Source: Sperchopsis tessellata (taxonomy: Eukaryota > Arthropoda > Insecta > Coleoptera > Hydrophilidae). Taken from it: DNA of 34,149 bases. The notes below the pieces were generated by a model. It worked only from the letters and a program-made list of their open reading frames with translations, made no database searches and was not told the origin of the DNA. The position numbers and the translations under genes were made by a program. The DNA lies in NCBI GenBank assembly GCA_033557685.1, contig JAWQRN010000208.1, positions 1-34,149 of the forward strand, in the 5' to 3' direction. Each line of letters opens with the position of its first letter. Within the stretch, counting starts at the first letter, position 1. Positions 25,501 to 32,490 of the stretch are shown piece by piece.

Positions 25501-28500
25501 TCTCTTTAAGTTCACGTGATGCTATTTCATCGAGGGATTTTTTAACTTTTCGACAAATTTCCCTGATATTCTTAGAAATTTGGGTTGCACATTCCTGCTT
25601 CAAAACATCCTCTACGGAATCTTTGACTTTTATTATTTTTTCTGTTGAACCTTTTAGATATGAATCTACCAATTTTAGGACGTCTGCAACTTTTTCAATA
25701 CGTGCTTGTTCAGTAAGAGGAAGAGCTTCTTGAGATTCCAAAATTTGTTCAAATGAAGGAATATTGTTCTTAAGAGTTTCAGCTAAAATGTATTTATTGG
25801 TGTTTTGATCAATTGCATTCGCCGACATGTGTAATTGTTTAAGTGGTTCAGATAAAATGCCTTTCAATATAGCAGGAGTTTCAATTTTTGCAATTTCTCT
25901 TTTAGGCACTTCTACAAATAGCTTATTTATTGATTCTAACATATTTTTTAAAGGTTCTATAACACTAGCACATTCTTTTACATCAACTATTAATGAGATG
26001 GCTGAATCAAAGGACTCTATAATAGGTTTCGCTTTGTCTGGAATTGCCTGTTTGTTGTCCAAAGCTTGCGTATCTTGTAAGAAGGTTTTAAATTGGTCCA
26101 ATGTTTCCGTTAGTTTTTCTACTTTTTCTTGGTTTTCAACTTGCATACAGGTAGGTTCTATTTTCTCTAACCTTGAAGAAATAGCTTGCAAACTACCTTG
26201 TAAATTCCTTACGATAGGTTTTTCTTCTACCCACGCTGGATGTGTTTCATATACCAATATATTCTTTTGTAAATCATGCGCCGATTGTGACATTTTTTCT
26301 AGGGGGTTGTGCGCAATTTCAACCGCTGGGCTTTCAATTTCATGATGTTCTTCTTTGGCGAAAGATGTTTGATTCAGAGCACTTTCAATACCACCTAAAA
26401 ATGATTTTAAAGATGTCACTATATGTTTTATAGGAGACTCCCTAGGAACGCTTTCTATTTGTTCTTTAAGTTTGTCAATATTTTGTACAAGCGTTTCCAT
26501 TGCAACCGAAATTTCTTCGTGTGGTCTTTCAGTGAATATTATATCCTTGATTTCATTAAGTGATGAACCCATTGGTGCTAAAGGTTGAATATCTTCCAAT
26601 TGTATATCATAATTATTCTTTTCAAGAGATAATATTTCTAATGCATTAGAAAGAGGCTCCTGAAGAGCGGCCATTTCAGTTTTCAAATGTTCATCTGTTA
26701 TATGACTGATGAACAATTCCATTTCCTTTAACGGCTCTTCTATAGCTTTAAATGACGTTACTCTAACTTCCTGTTGGTTTTCAATAACCAATATACTCTC
26801 ACTCAATTTCTTTAATGGTTCTGATAATGTCTTAATTTCCACAATATCTTGTACGGTAATTATAGGCTCTTCTTTAGCTTCAAACAAACCTGTTCCCTTT
26901 ATTTTTTCAACACATTCAATAACTTGTGTAGCTTCATCTATAATTTGGCTCCTGGGTCTCAAATTTTCCGTAGATTCGATACTGGCTTCTTGTTGAAGCG
27001 TGGCCAAGCATTTTTCTAAATCTTGAACTGTGGCTACAAACGCTTTTCCCATGTCTGGAATATCTAACTGCTCTGGTGTTGGTTCCGCCATTATAGGTAA
27101 ATCTTGAATCGTTGCTATACATCTCTTTAAATCAGCGTAGCTTGGTGATGCTTGTTCTTCATGCTGGCTTGGAATATCTGAGAGTTCTTCCAAGTTTTCC
27201 TCGAGTAGCTGCTGCTTTGGTATAACTTTCTCTTCGAGAGGTTTCATTGTTAATGAAGCTAGTTCTTGGTCAGTAGGGATTTCGTTAATTTCTTGCAAGC
27301 CACTATCACGCACGATATCGGTTTCCCTCGTATCTAGTTCTTGGACTAATATTCCCATATCTAAGGGTTCGAGTAGTAGACAAACGTTCTCTTTGACCTC
27401 ACCAGCTCGCGCTTTCAAAATTGAAAAAGGCATAAGCAAATTCATATTTTCTTGCATTGGTTCGTCCAATATGATGCAGTTTTCTAGTATTCCCAAACAC
27501 GCTATTGCATCATCTAACATTTCTAAAGAAGTAGTAGGAGTAACACCCAAAATCAAATTATTTAACATATCTAATGGTTGTGCTAGGTTTTCTAAAGCCA
27601 AAACTGCAGTTTCTGAATTAACTTCAGAACACTTTTGAACGGTACTTGCAAAATCTTTTTGCAAAGTTGATAGCTGCCTCAGAGTTTCCAAAAGTTTAGT
27701 ATCTATAACAGTATGCTGGGCGGCTTCGATATTAAATAAGAAGTCTTGCACAGATCTAGAAATATTTTCGACCACTAATTGGCTGACTTGGTCCAAAACA
27801 TCCTTAACCACTTCTTGTGGCGTTGAAATTTCTTCAATATGTGGTTGGACCTCCGTGACGGAAACATTTTTACCCAGTTTAGATAGACATTCAACAATTT
27901 CTTCGACAGATTGTTTCATAGTTTGCAATACTTTAGATTCGTCTACTTGAATTGTCGGCGATGCTACAGATTCTACTCCTTTGTTCAATTCGTTTATTGG
28001 ATTCGTGATGTGGTCTAGAATTGCAATGTACAACTCTTGCATCATCGATTTTTTACCCGCCATTTTTAATGCTTGTTTTTCAACACGTTTAATTTCTTTC
28101 TGGAGTTTACATGTAAGTGGTTTTAACTTTTCCTTAGTTATTTTCTTTGCGTCACCATTACCTCGTCCCATTGCTTCCTCAATGCTAGTAAGAGTCTGTT
28201 GAACTTCAAAGGCTGGTTGGGCAAATCTCACTAATACGTCTATGTCTTTAACAGATTCTGATAGTGAATCTGACATTTCAGATTCAGTTCTTTCTCGCTG
28301 CTGTGGTTCATCTTTTTTAGAAGAAATATCTATGAGAAGCACATTGGACTTATCTAAACCATTCTGCATTTCTTGCAACGTAATTAGGACTTCTTGAATA
28401 ATTTTGGAAGGTGTCGTGCGGCCAGTTTCTTTCGAAGCATACATTTCTTTCTCAATTAATGTAAGATTTTCTATGAGTTTCAAACTTTTATTAATATCCT

Positions 28501-29649
28501 TTCCTGTGGTATCTAATATGTTGAAGCATGTTTTTTGAATCAATGTATGTTGTTTTCCAGGCATTTCCATGCATTTCTCGACAACAGATAGACTCTTCTG
28601 CAAGTCAAAAACTGAAGGGGCTATCATTTCAGTCATTAAAATTTCTTTGGTGTCAATTGGCTGACTTTCTGTAGTAAGTAGACAAGTTTGTATATCTTTG
28701 ATAGATTGCACTATACTACCCAATGTTTCCAAGCTTTTATTTGCTGCAGCTGAAGTTGTTTTTAAAGAAGATTGTACAAAAAGTTCTTGTTCTACATTAA
28801 ATAATCCATTCTGTATATCAAACAAAACTTTATTAAGGGATTCGTTTAACTTTTGTTCTTGTTGCTGTAGCTCCTTGATTTTAGCGGCTGTAATATTAGG
28901 GTGTATAATCAGGCCATCTCCTTCTTCACCTTGAATATCTCTAGAGAACATTCCTTCTCTTGTTTCTAAGCTTCTGCTTCGGGCTTGTTTCTTCAAACTT
29001 TCTTTTGAGGAATCGTCCGAGCTTTGAGATGAATGTCTGCTAGATCGACGTCTTCTTCTTCTTGGTTTTTTCGTGGGTTCATCATCTCTATTAACACGTA
29101 GATCTGAACCTATTTCGTGGGTAGTTTGAGGACTTGATGTTCTATTGACGCGAAGGTCTGAACCAATTTCATGCGTTGTTTGAGGTGTTAATGGTGACTG
29201 TCGAGCTAAATCGTCTCCTGGAAGACTTGTAGTTTCAGTTATTGCTGCCACTTTAAACGCCATATCTGCTTCCTGGACGCGGTCAGAACTCATTGCACTT
29301 TCATATTCTCCTAATGATTCACTGTCCATATCTAAGGCTAAACTCTCTTCTCCACCATCGGATACTATGGAAGCATTTTTCGATAAACTATAGAAAGAGT
29401 TAGTCTTTTGGGAGTCTGTTCTTTTGCGTGGAGGGCGTTTTGGAGCATCTCCATTATCAGAAAGAACATTTGAAGTTTCGTCGGTTATAGAAAAGATTTC
29501 TTCTATGTCAGCTTCAGTTCTCAAGTCTTCTTCGGCGGTGGTGAAATATTCTTCTGATACATCTACAAGTACTGCTTCCATAAGAAGATTACCTGACGTA
29601 GAAGTTTCTTTCACAAATCGTAACGGTGGCAGCTCAACGATATTATGTT
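4501..29649 (-). CDS. Strn-Mlck: Giant 25.1-kb exon: helical-repeat, K/E-rich and Ig region of a titin-family muscle protein
   Basis: One uninterrupted open frame of about 8,382 codons lies between a polypyrimidine-AG acceptor (AG at 29650-29651) and a GTGAGT donor (starting at 4500). Both ends are phase 1 and agree with the neighbouring exons. Zones from N to C terminus: conserved start EHNIVELPPLRFVKE and an acidic/Ser linker; irregular helical repeats with recurring 'EPL..L' motifs; a PEVK-like insert; at least 18 regular repeats of about 163 residues; about 1,140 residues of Lys/Glu-rich charged helix; a Ser-rich linker; and Ig domains at about 5273-5548, 4977-5250 and 4638-4911, plus the start of a fourth. 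No kinase, Fn3 or membrane segment is seen in it. Family knowledge: Stretchin-Mlck, titin and obscurin/UNC-89 combine Ig domains with long low-complexity regions. Inference: a sarcomeric spacer or elastic filament. The main alternative name is an obscurin/UNC-89 paralogue. Confidence 0.88.
4638..5548 (-). other. Three tandem I-set Ig domains near the end of the giant exon
   Basis: Ig 1 (about 5273-5548) runs from KPLFATPLTD through VKLTCSV, IHWLRNG and AEYTCIAKNEHG. Ig 2 (about 4977-5250) runs from PPTFTRAIREH through LSLECRVRG, ITWYKDGKEI and GHYSCRAENS. Ig 3 (about 4638-4911) runs from KPHFSGILTD through VSWFKGEQPL and AKYTCSAVNAYG; its B strand reads AALQVEVKG, so the usual first Cys is missing. 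The other two keep the B-strand Cys, core Trp and F-strand Cys. A fourth Ig starts at about 4600 (KPAMFLSRPDTL) and is completed by the next exon. These domains probably anchor the protein to myosin or other sarcomere partners, by analogy to titin-family Ig domains. Confidence 0.85.
5560..5950 (-). other. Ser-rich, charged linker between the K/E-rich helix and the Ig domains
   Basis: About 130 residues rich in Ser, Asp and Lys, without repeats (for example SSRVKKSRNDYKKSNSLD and SEVSKPSRSTKDILSL). Sequence of this kind is usually disordered and phosphorylated. It separates the charged-helix segment from the first downstream Ig domain. No domain is recognised. Confidence 0.6.
5950..9375 (-). 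repeat. Lys/Glu-rich charged-helix segment of about 1,140 residues, internally repetitive
   Basis: On the minus strand this encodes an almost unbroken run built from K, E, D, A and L, with recurring phrases such as EEAEKKEKEKLKAEDEA, KKKKEKEDAE and EKIEMDAKKKKDQEE. The higher-order unit is about 60-65 residues in the middle part (7200-8400). Hydrophobic residues are sparse and not in a clean a/d heptad. The i to i+4 alternation of acidic and basic residues is the hallmark of single alpha-helix (ER/K) domains. If fully helical (0.15 nm per residue) it would be about 170 nm long. The plus strand is correspondingly pyrimidine-rich. Whether it forms a single helix or a coiled coil cannot be settled by eye. 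Confidence 0.8.
6440..7280 (-). repeat. Tandem duplication of about 141 codons inside the K/E-rich segment
   Basis: Two direct copies sit 423 nt apart. Landmarks are the 'agtttcttcttgttcttt' stretch at 6458 and 6881, 'ctgctgcttct' at 6544 and 6967, and 'tctggtcagt' at 6631 and 7054. By 6721/7141 the offset is 420, so a one-codon indel separates the copies. Both copies encode the distinctive phrases EAAEKKHKE, DQKA.EKL.SKEEAKKKK and ENKEQE. The copies have diverged by substitutions but both remain in frame. Confidence 0.8.
10250..18600 (-). repeat. Regular array of at least 18 helical super-repeats, about 163 residues each
   Basis: Each unit has four segments of about 40 residues: (a) I..LK.PLN.LQ..V..LK.Q ending in PQKA-type; (b) LS...L..PLE.LN.SLQ.VE; (c) L.ALQEPLK.LA..TE.I ... 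KP..LE..KP.L..AL..LK..IEK; (d) I.EPLK.LSAKI.EIQE.IEK. Segment (a) recurs at about 18538, 18075, 17583, 17121, 16646, 16162, 15677, 15189, 14704, 14205, 13712, 13231, 12738, 12243, 11748, 11259, 10776 and 10297, giving spacings of 462 to 499 nt. Leu/Ile/Val spacing is that of amphipathic helices and helix breakers are few, apart from one Pro at the start of each segment. I do not recognise the repeat as spectrin, plectin or any other named family. Confidence 0.85.
18600..28930 (-). repeat. Long irregular helical-repeat zone with 'EPL..L' motifs
   Basis: About 3,400 residues of predicted amphipathic helix, punctuated by Pro-Leu motifs like those of the regular array but more diverged, so individual units are hard to phase. 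One sub-family is visible: DLKVVAALIVQDSNIKHI (about 23740-23850), DLRIAVVAIKQESQIKEI (about 23170-23260) and KLKVAVASINQDSQVKGL (about 22290-22385), each followed by a '.EPLE(E/D)V' helix. The zone probably shares ancestry with the regular array. A PEVK-like stretch (24150-24690) interrupts it. Confidence 0.65.
24150..24690 (-). other. PEVK-like, Pro/Glu/Val/Lys-rich stretch between helical zones
   Basis: About 180 residues rich in P, E, V and K with T and S (for example EVKPLSIEVPKIQEIVVKEE and VRPVKPTELITLETPEV). The helical pattern is lost here. Titin-family proteins carry PEVK segments that act as entropic springs; Stretchin is reported to have such regions. The resemblance is compositional only. 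Confidence 0.5.
28930..29649 (-). other. N-terminal linker of the giant exon: acidic/Ser-rich, with an Arg cluster and an 18-codon tandem repeat
   Basis: It starts with the conserved-looking EHNIVELPPLRFVKETSTSG and an acidic part (EEYFTTAEEDLRTEADIEEI). A Ser-rich stretch follows, then two tandem copies of an 18-residue unit containing PQTTHEIGSDLRVNR (54 nt apart, about 29085-29200). Next comes a basic cluster KKPRRRRRRSSRHSS (about 29034-29080) and Ser-rich phosphorylatable sequence (QSSDDSSKESLKK). It is probably disordered. The basic run could be a nuclear-localisation or lipid/actin-binding patch, but nothing proves it. Confidence 0.7.
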
Positions 29650-29796
29650 CTAGAAGACAAAAAATCATGATAGAAATATTTAATTGATTTTGACTGTAAA
29701 GTTGTATATCAACCAATAATTTTCAATATCTTCTCTATATTTCTGTGTGGTCAAATTAAATTTTCTGAGAGAAAAGAAATATCATTCGTAACTTAC
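29650..29796 (-). other. Intron before the giant exon, phase 1
   Basis: This 147-nt intron has donor GTAAGT (starting at 29796) and acceptor TCTTCTAG with a T-rich tract (AG at 29650-29651). It joins ...EHVS to EHNIVELPP. The in-frame Met upstream in the intron (29716) is not the start of the protein. Confidence 0.85.
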
Positions 29797-30151
29797 CAGA
29801 TACGTGTTCTGATAACTGGTCTGCATACATTTCAACGATTTTGATGGCCTCTTCTTCAGTGAGATCTGGTGTTTCGTAAAGTGATACAGATACCTCTTTA
29901 CCATCAAAAGAGAAAGATACCTCCCCTTTATCGTCAAGAGTTAGTGAAAGATCTCCTTGAGGTGTGTCATACATCTGCGATGTTCTTTCTTCGTGGATTG
30001 TGGACAAAGAAGGTTGCCTTGCTAACTCAATTCTTTGCTCTTGAGCTCGTGTTTTTTGGTCCTCGAAGCCTAGTAAGGAAGCGGAACTTGCTACTATACC
30101 CATGCAGTTTCTTGCTTCACAAGTGTAGGTACCCAGGCAACATGTTCCATC
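29797..30151 (-). CDS. Strn-Mlck: Exon (5th seen): end of an Ig domain plus conserved acidic linker
   Basis: This 355-nt exon has an acceptor CACAG (AG at 30152-30153) and a GTAAGT donor. It begins on a codon boundary with DGTCCLGTYTCEARNCMG, the F strand of the Ig domain begun in the previous exon, and ends that domain at SASLLGFED. The remaining part (about 85 residues) is a linker: LSTIHEERTSQMYDTPQGD, then KGEVSFSFDGKEVSVSLYE, then TPDLTEEEAIKIVEMYADQ. I recognise this linker, followed by EHN.VELPPLRFVKE, as characteristic of insect Stretchin-Mlck proteins; this is memory, not a search. The exon ends in phase 1. The short helix 'EEEAIKIVEMYADQLSEHV' could be a binding motif. Confidence 0.87.
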
Positions 30152-30256
30152 CTGTGAAAATATGATGTTTAAATAAAACTCGTAAAATAATCTTAACGTG
30201 GATAAGCAGATGGAAGAAACGAAACCAGGGGTAACTATTGGGATAAACAAACTTAC
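30152..30256 (-). other. 105-nt stop-free intron inside an Ig domain, phase 0
   Basis: Donor GTAAGT (starting at 30256) and acceptor TTTCACAG are good. The intron is exactly 35 codons long, in phase 0, and has no stop in the host frame, so an unspliced transcript would stay open and add a hydrophobic stretch (PIVTPGFVSS, LRLFYEFYLNIIF). The Ig domain reads correctly only when it is removed (..ITSGE joined to DGTCCLGTY..). Confidence 0.8.
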
Positions 30257-30642
30257 CTCGCCAGATGTTATTCTGTGAATATCACCTGGTTTTAGTTCTA
30301 TTCCATCCTTATACCATTTCAAGACAGGTTGAGGAACGCCAATAACTTTGCACTCTAAATTAACTGCTCCTTCCTCTGATAAAACTGCTCTTAGGCATTC
30401 TAGGAACTTGGGTTTCTTGAAGTGTTTAGGTATTACTAATCTTAAAAAGCAAGATGTTATGGAATGACCAAAATCATTCGTGGCTACACATTTCCATTCA
30501 GCTTGGTCCAAAAATTCCAATCTGGTTATGTCCAAATGGCATATGCCCATAGTTTCATTCTTCACTACGTAACGTTCAGGCTCTTGCTCTACTGGTTGGT
30601 CATCTCTAAACCAAGAGAGACTTGGAAGTGGCGAGATGCTCA
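30257..30642 (-). CDS. Strn-Mlck: Exon (4th seen): second half of one Ig domain and first half of the next
   Basis: This 386-nt exon has an acceptor TTTCAG (AG at 30643-30644) and a GTAAGT donor, entering in phase 1 and leaving in phase 0. The first part, VSISPLPSLSWFRDDQPVEQ to AEWKCVATNDFGHS and CFLRLVIP, completes the Ig domain begun by APKFIHGLKS in the previous exon. Its core Trp (LSW) and F-strand Cys (WKC) are present. The second part, KPKFLECLRAVLSEEGAVNL to LKWYKDGIELKPGDIHRITS, starts the next Ig domain, with B-strand Cys (LEC) and core Trp (LKW). The linker between the two is only a few residues, as in tandem Ig filaments. Confidence 0.87.
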
Positions 30643-30713
30643 CTGAAATAACGATTCATGTAAATTTAAAAAAAAAATTGTAAATATATCCACAGTTATA
30701 AGATGTTTAGTAC
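30643..30713 (-). other. Short intron (71 nt), phase 1
   Basis: The donor is GTACTA (less usual than GTAAGT), starting at 30713, and the acceptor is TTTCAG at 30643-30648. It splits an Ig domain between RFTVQ and VSISPL. Confidence 0.8.
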
Positions 30714-31094
30714 CTTGCACTGTAAATCTAAAGCATTCGTTCACTTTTGCTTCACAACTCTTAAGACCATGAATAAATTTGGGTGCCTGGCTCCTAGATA
30801 ACAACTGTGATTTTTCTTCATCATTCAGTTGGTTCTGGATATCTTCTATTGTTAATTCTGCTGAGCTTGTAGCGTCGCCCATACAGTTTTTGGCAATACA
30901 ACAGTAAGAACCAAGTGAATTACTACCAGTTAACTGATACACGTCTCCAGGTTTCAATTCCTGTCCATCTTTGAACCATCTCAGAAGTGGTGTTGGAGAA
31001 CCTACGACTTTGCATTCGAAAGACACTAGGCCTTCTTCAGTAAGTACAGCCTTAAGACTATCCATAAATCGCGGTTTTCTAAAATGCTTGGGAA
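30714..31094 (-). CDS. Strn-Mlck: Exon (3rd seen): one whole Ig domain and the start of the next
   Basis: This 381-nt exon is phase 1 at both ends. It encodes IPKHFRKPRFMDSLKAV, VSFECKVVG, LRWFKDGQELKPGDVYQLTG and SLGSYCCIAKNCMG, then ELTIEDI: one Ig domain with Cys/Trp/Cys core residues. The E strand and the usual 'DxGxY' loop are shortened to SNSLGSY. A charged linker follows (QNQLNDEEKSQLLSRSQ), then APKFIHGLKSCEAKVNECFR, the A-B strands of the following Ig. The same shortened pattern occurs in the Ig split over 30257-30642 and 29797-30151, so it looks like a feature of these domains and not an error. Confidence 0.87.
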
Positions 31095-31160
31095 CTAAAA
31101 CAAAGAATACAATATTATGCTTGAGGTCAAGAAACAAAATTTGAAATTGCTAAGACTCAC
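31095..31160 (-). other. Short intron (66 nt), phase 1
   Basis: Donor GTGAGT starting at 31160, acceptor TGTTTTAG at 31095-31102. It joins CEVKMT to IPKHFRKPRF. Confidence 0.82.
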
Positions 31161-31382
31161 TGGTCATTTTAACTTCACATGTAGATACTGAAATGCTGCC
31201 ATCTGGATTTGTAGCTACACATTTCCATTCTCCTTGGTCAGCAGCTTCAGTGGGTTTAATTTCTATCATGTACCCTCCGATTCCATCTGCCATTTGTCTG
31301 TACCGATTTCCAGAAACTGTCTCATCAATTTTTCCTTCTGAATTGTACCATACAATTGATTTTGGCCATGGAGGTACAGAAA
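31161..31382 (-). CDS. Strn-Mlck: Exon (2nd seen): C-terminal part of an Ig domain
   Basis: This 222-nt exon is phase 1 at both ends, with acceptor ATTTTAG (AG at 31383-31384) and donor GTGAGT. It encodes SVPPWPKSIVWYNSEGKIDE, RYRQMADGIGGYMIEIKP, EAADQGEWKCVATNPDG and STCEVKMT: the C to G strands of an I-set Ig domain, with core Trp (IVW), the 'ADQGEWKC' F-strand signature and a clean G strand. The first half of the domain is in the upstream 92-nt exon. The sequence closely resembles what I remember of insect Stretchin-Mlck. Confidence 0.87.
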
Positions 31383-31880
31383 CTAAAATAAAAAAACATA
31401 AATGTTATTTGGGTATCAGATTGTCTAATAAAAGCTAAGGAAAAATCGATTACAAATGATATTAAGAAGAAAATTGACCGAATTTAAATGAAACAAAGAT
31501 ATATGCTGTAGTTATGAGACCTTCATCTAGCAAAATATTTACTGTGGTTACATATCAATAATTTAAGTAACAGCGATACTAGGAACATTGATACATGCAA
31601 TAACAGGATCAACCTAGATTTTACTGTCAATTAGTGCATGTTATCAAGAGGGCTCGTTGTGGTGAGGCAACTTATTATTGACAGATGTTATCTTAATATC
31701 ACTCTTGTACAATTTTTCCTTACAAATTATAATGTGTGGTTATAAGATTTATTTAAAACAAAAAATATGTTTAGAAAGTAATTGGCCGAATTATAAGAAA
31801 GAAAAGTGAGGTTTATAATTAATTCATTTTTAAACAGTTATCAGTGTTTATATGATCAAAATAAATTTTCAGTAGCTTAC
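31383..31880 (-). other. Intron (498 nt) splitting an Ig domain, phase 1
   Basis: Donor GTAAGCTAC starting at 31880, acceptor TTTATTTTAG at 31383. It is AT-rich and I see no gene, repeat or RNA in it. Confidence 0.82.
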
Positions 31881-31972
31881 CTTGGCAAGACAATACTATA
31901 GAATCACCAATTTTAATACTTTCGTCGTGTAAATTTCGAATAAAATGCGGTGAAGGTCCAGATGGCATGGGG
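31881..31972 (-). CDS. Strn-Mlck: Exon (1st seen): N-terminal part of an Ig domain
   Basis: This 92-nt exon has acceptor TTGTTGTAG (AG at 31973-31974) and donor GTAAGC. It enters with one base of a split codon and leaves with one base, giving PMPSGPSPHFIRNLHDESIK and IGDSIVLSCQ, then V at the junction. These are the A to B strands of an Ig domain with the B-strand Cys (LSC). It joins in frame to SVPPWPKSIVWY of the next exon. The short size and in-frame join at both splice sites make it a real exon even though no long open frame marks it. The protein continues upstream outside the window. Confidence 0.82.
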
Positions 31973-32490
31973 CTACAACAATAATAAATAACTTTATCGC
32001 TTCCAATTCTTCAAATATAATAATACACACATATTTTAAGTTATCAAACACATAATAAAAAGAACGGAATCAATTGGTTTTTAGGTTTAAGTAAACTTAT
32101 ATTTTCTGATTCATGTAAAACTTCTACGATTCTTTAGATCTGTTCCTCCGCACAATCAGCAAGTAAAGGTTCATAGTTGCTATTATAAAATGGTTTTCAC
32201 TTTTTTTATACTTGCTTGTTGCCTCAATAACAATTTTTTAAATTTAAACTCCCAGTTTTTGGATATTTCTAGGAACAAGGCGTTTTTCTGCTTATAGTAG
32301 TACTAAATTATGATATGATTTCAGAAAAAAATGTGTAAGAAAAGTAACGACATTACATGTTTTTTTTCCGTGTATTTTTTTATCTTGAACTTGGTTCCAA
32401 TAAATATTCACAATTTTTTGGAAGATAATTGCAATCACTTTTATGCTAACCTTTATAAGGAAAATGAGCAACAACAGAGCTCTAAATCAG

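Noticed and set aside
4501..29649. A kinase, RhoGEF or fibronectin domain
   Set aside because: Such modules are expected elsewhere in titin-family proteins, but no glycine loop, HRD/DFG or Fn3 signature is visible in the window.
29650..29716. Methionine at 29716 as the protein start of the giant frame
   Set aside because: A good polypyrimidine-AG acceptor lies at 29650, the upstream exon joins in phase to EHNIVELPP, and the residues before it do not fit the linker. The Met is intronic.
29756..30643. A single 295-codon exon across 30152-30256
   Set aside because: The frame stays open there, but donor and acceptor signals and the Ig domain alignment show a 105-nt intron.
32292..32474. Minus-strand 60-codon open frame in the right-hand intron
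   Set aside because: It is an AT-rich hydrophobic chance frame without splice-phase match or Ig similarity.
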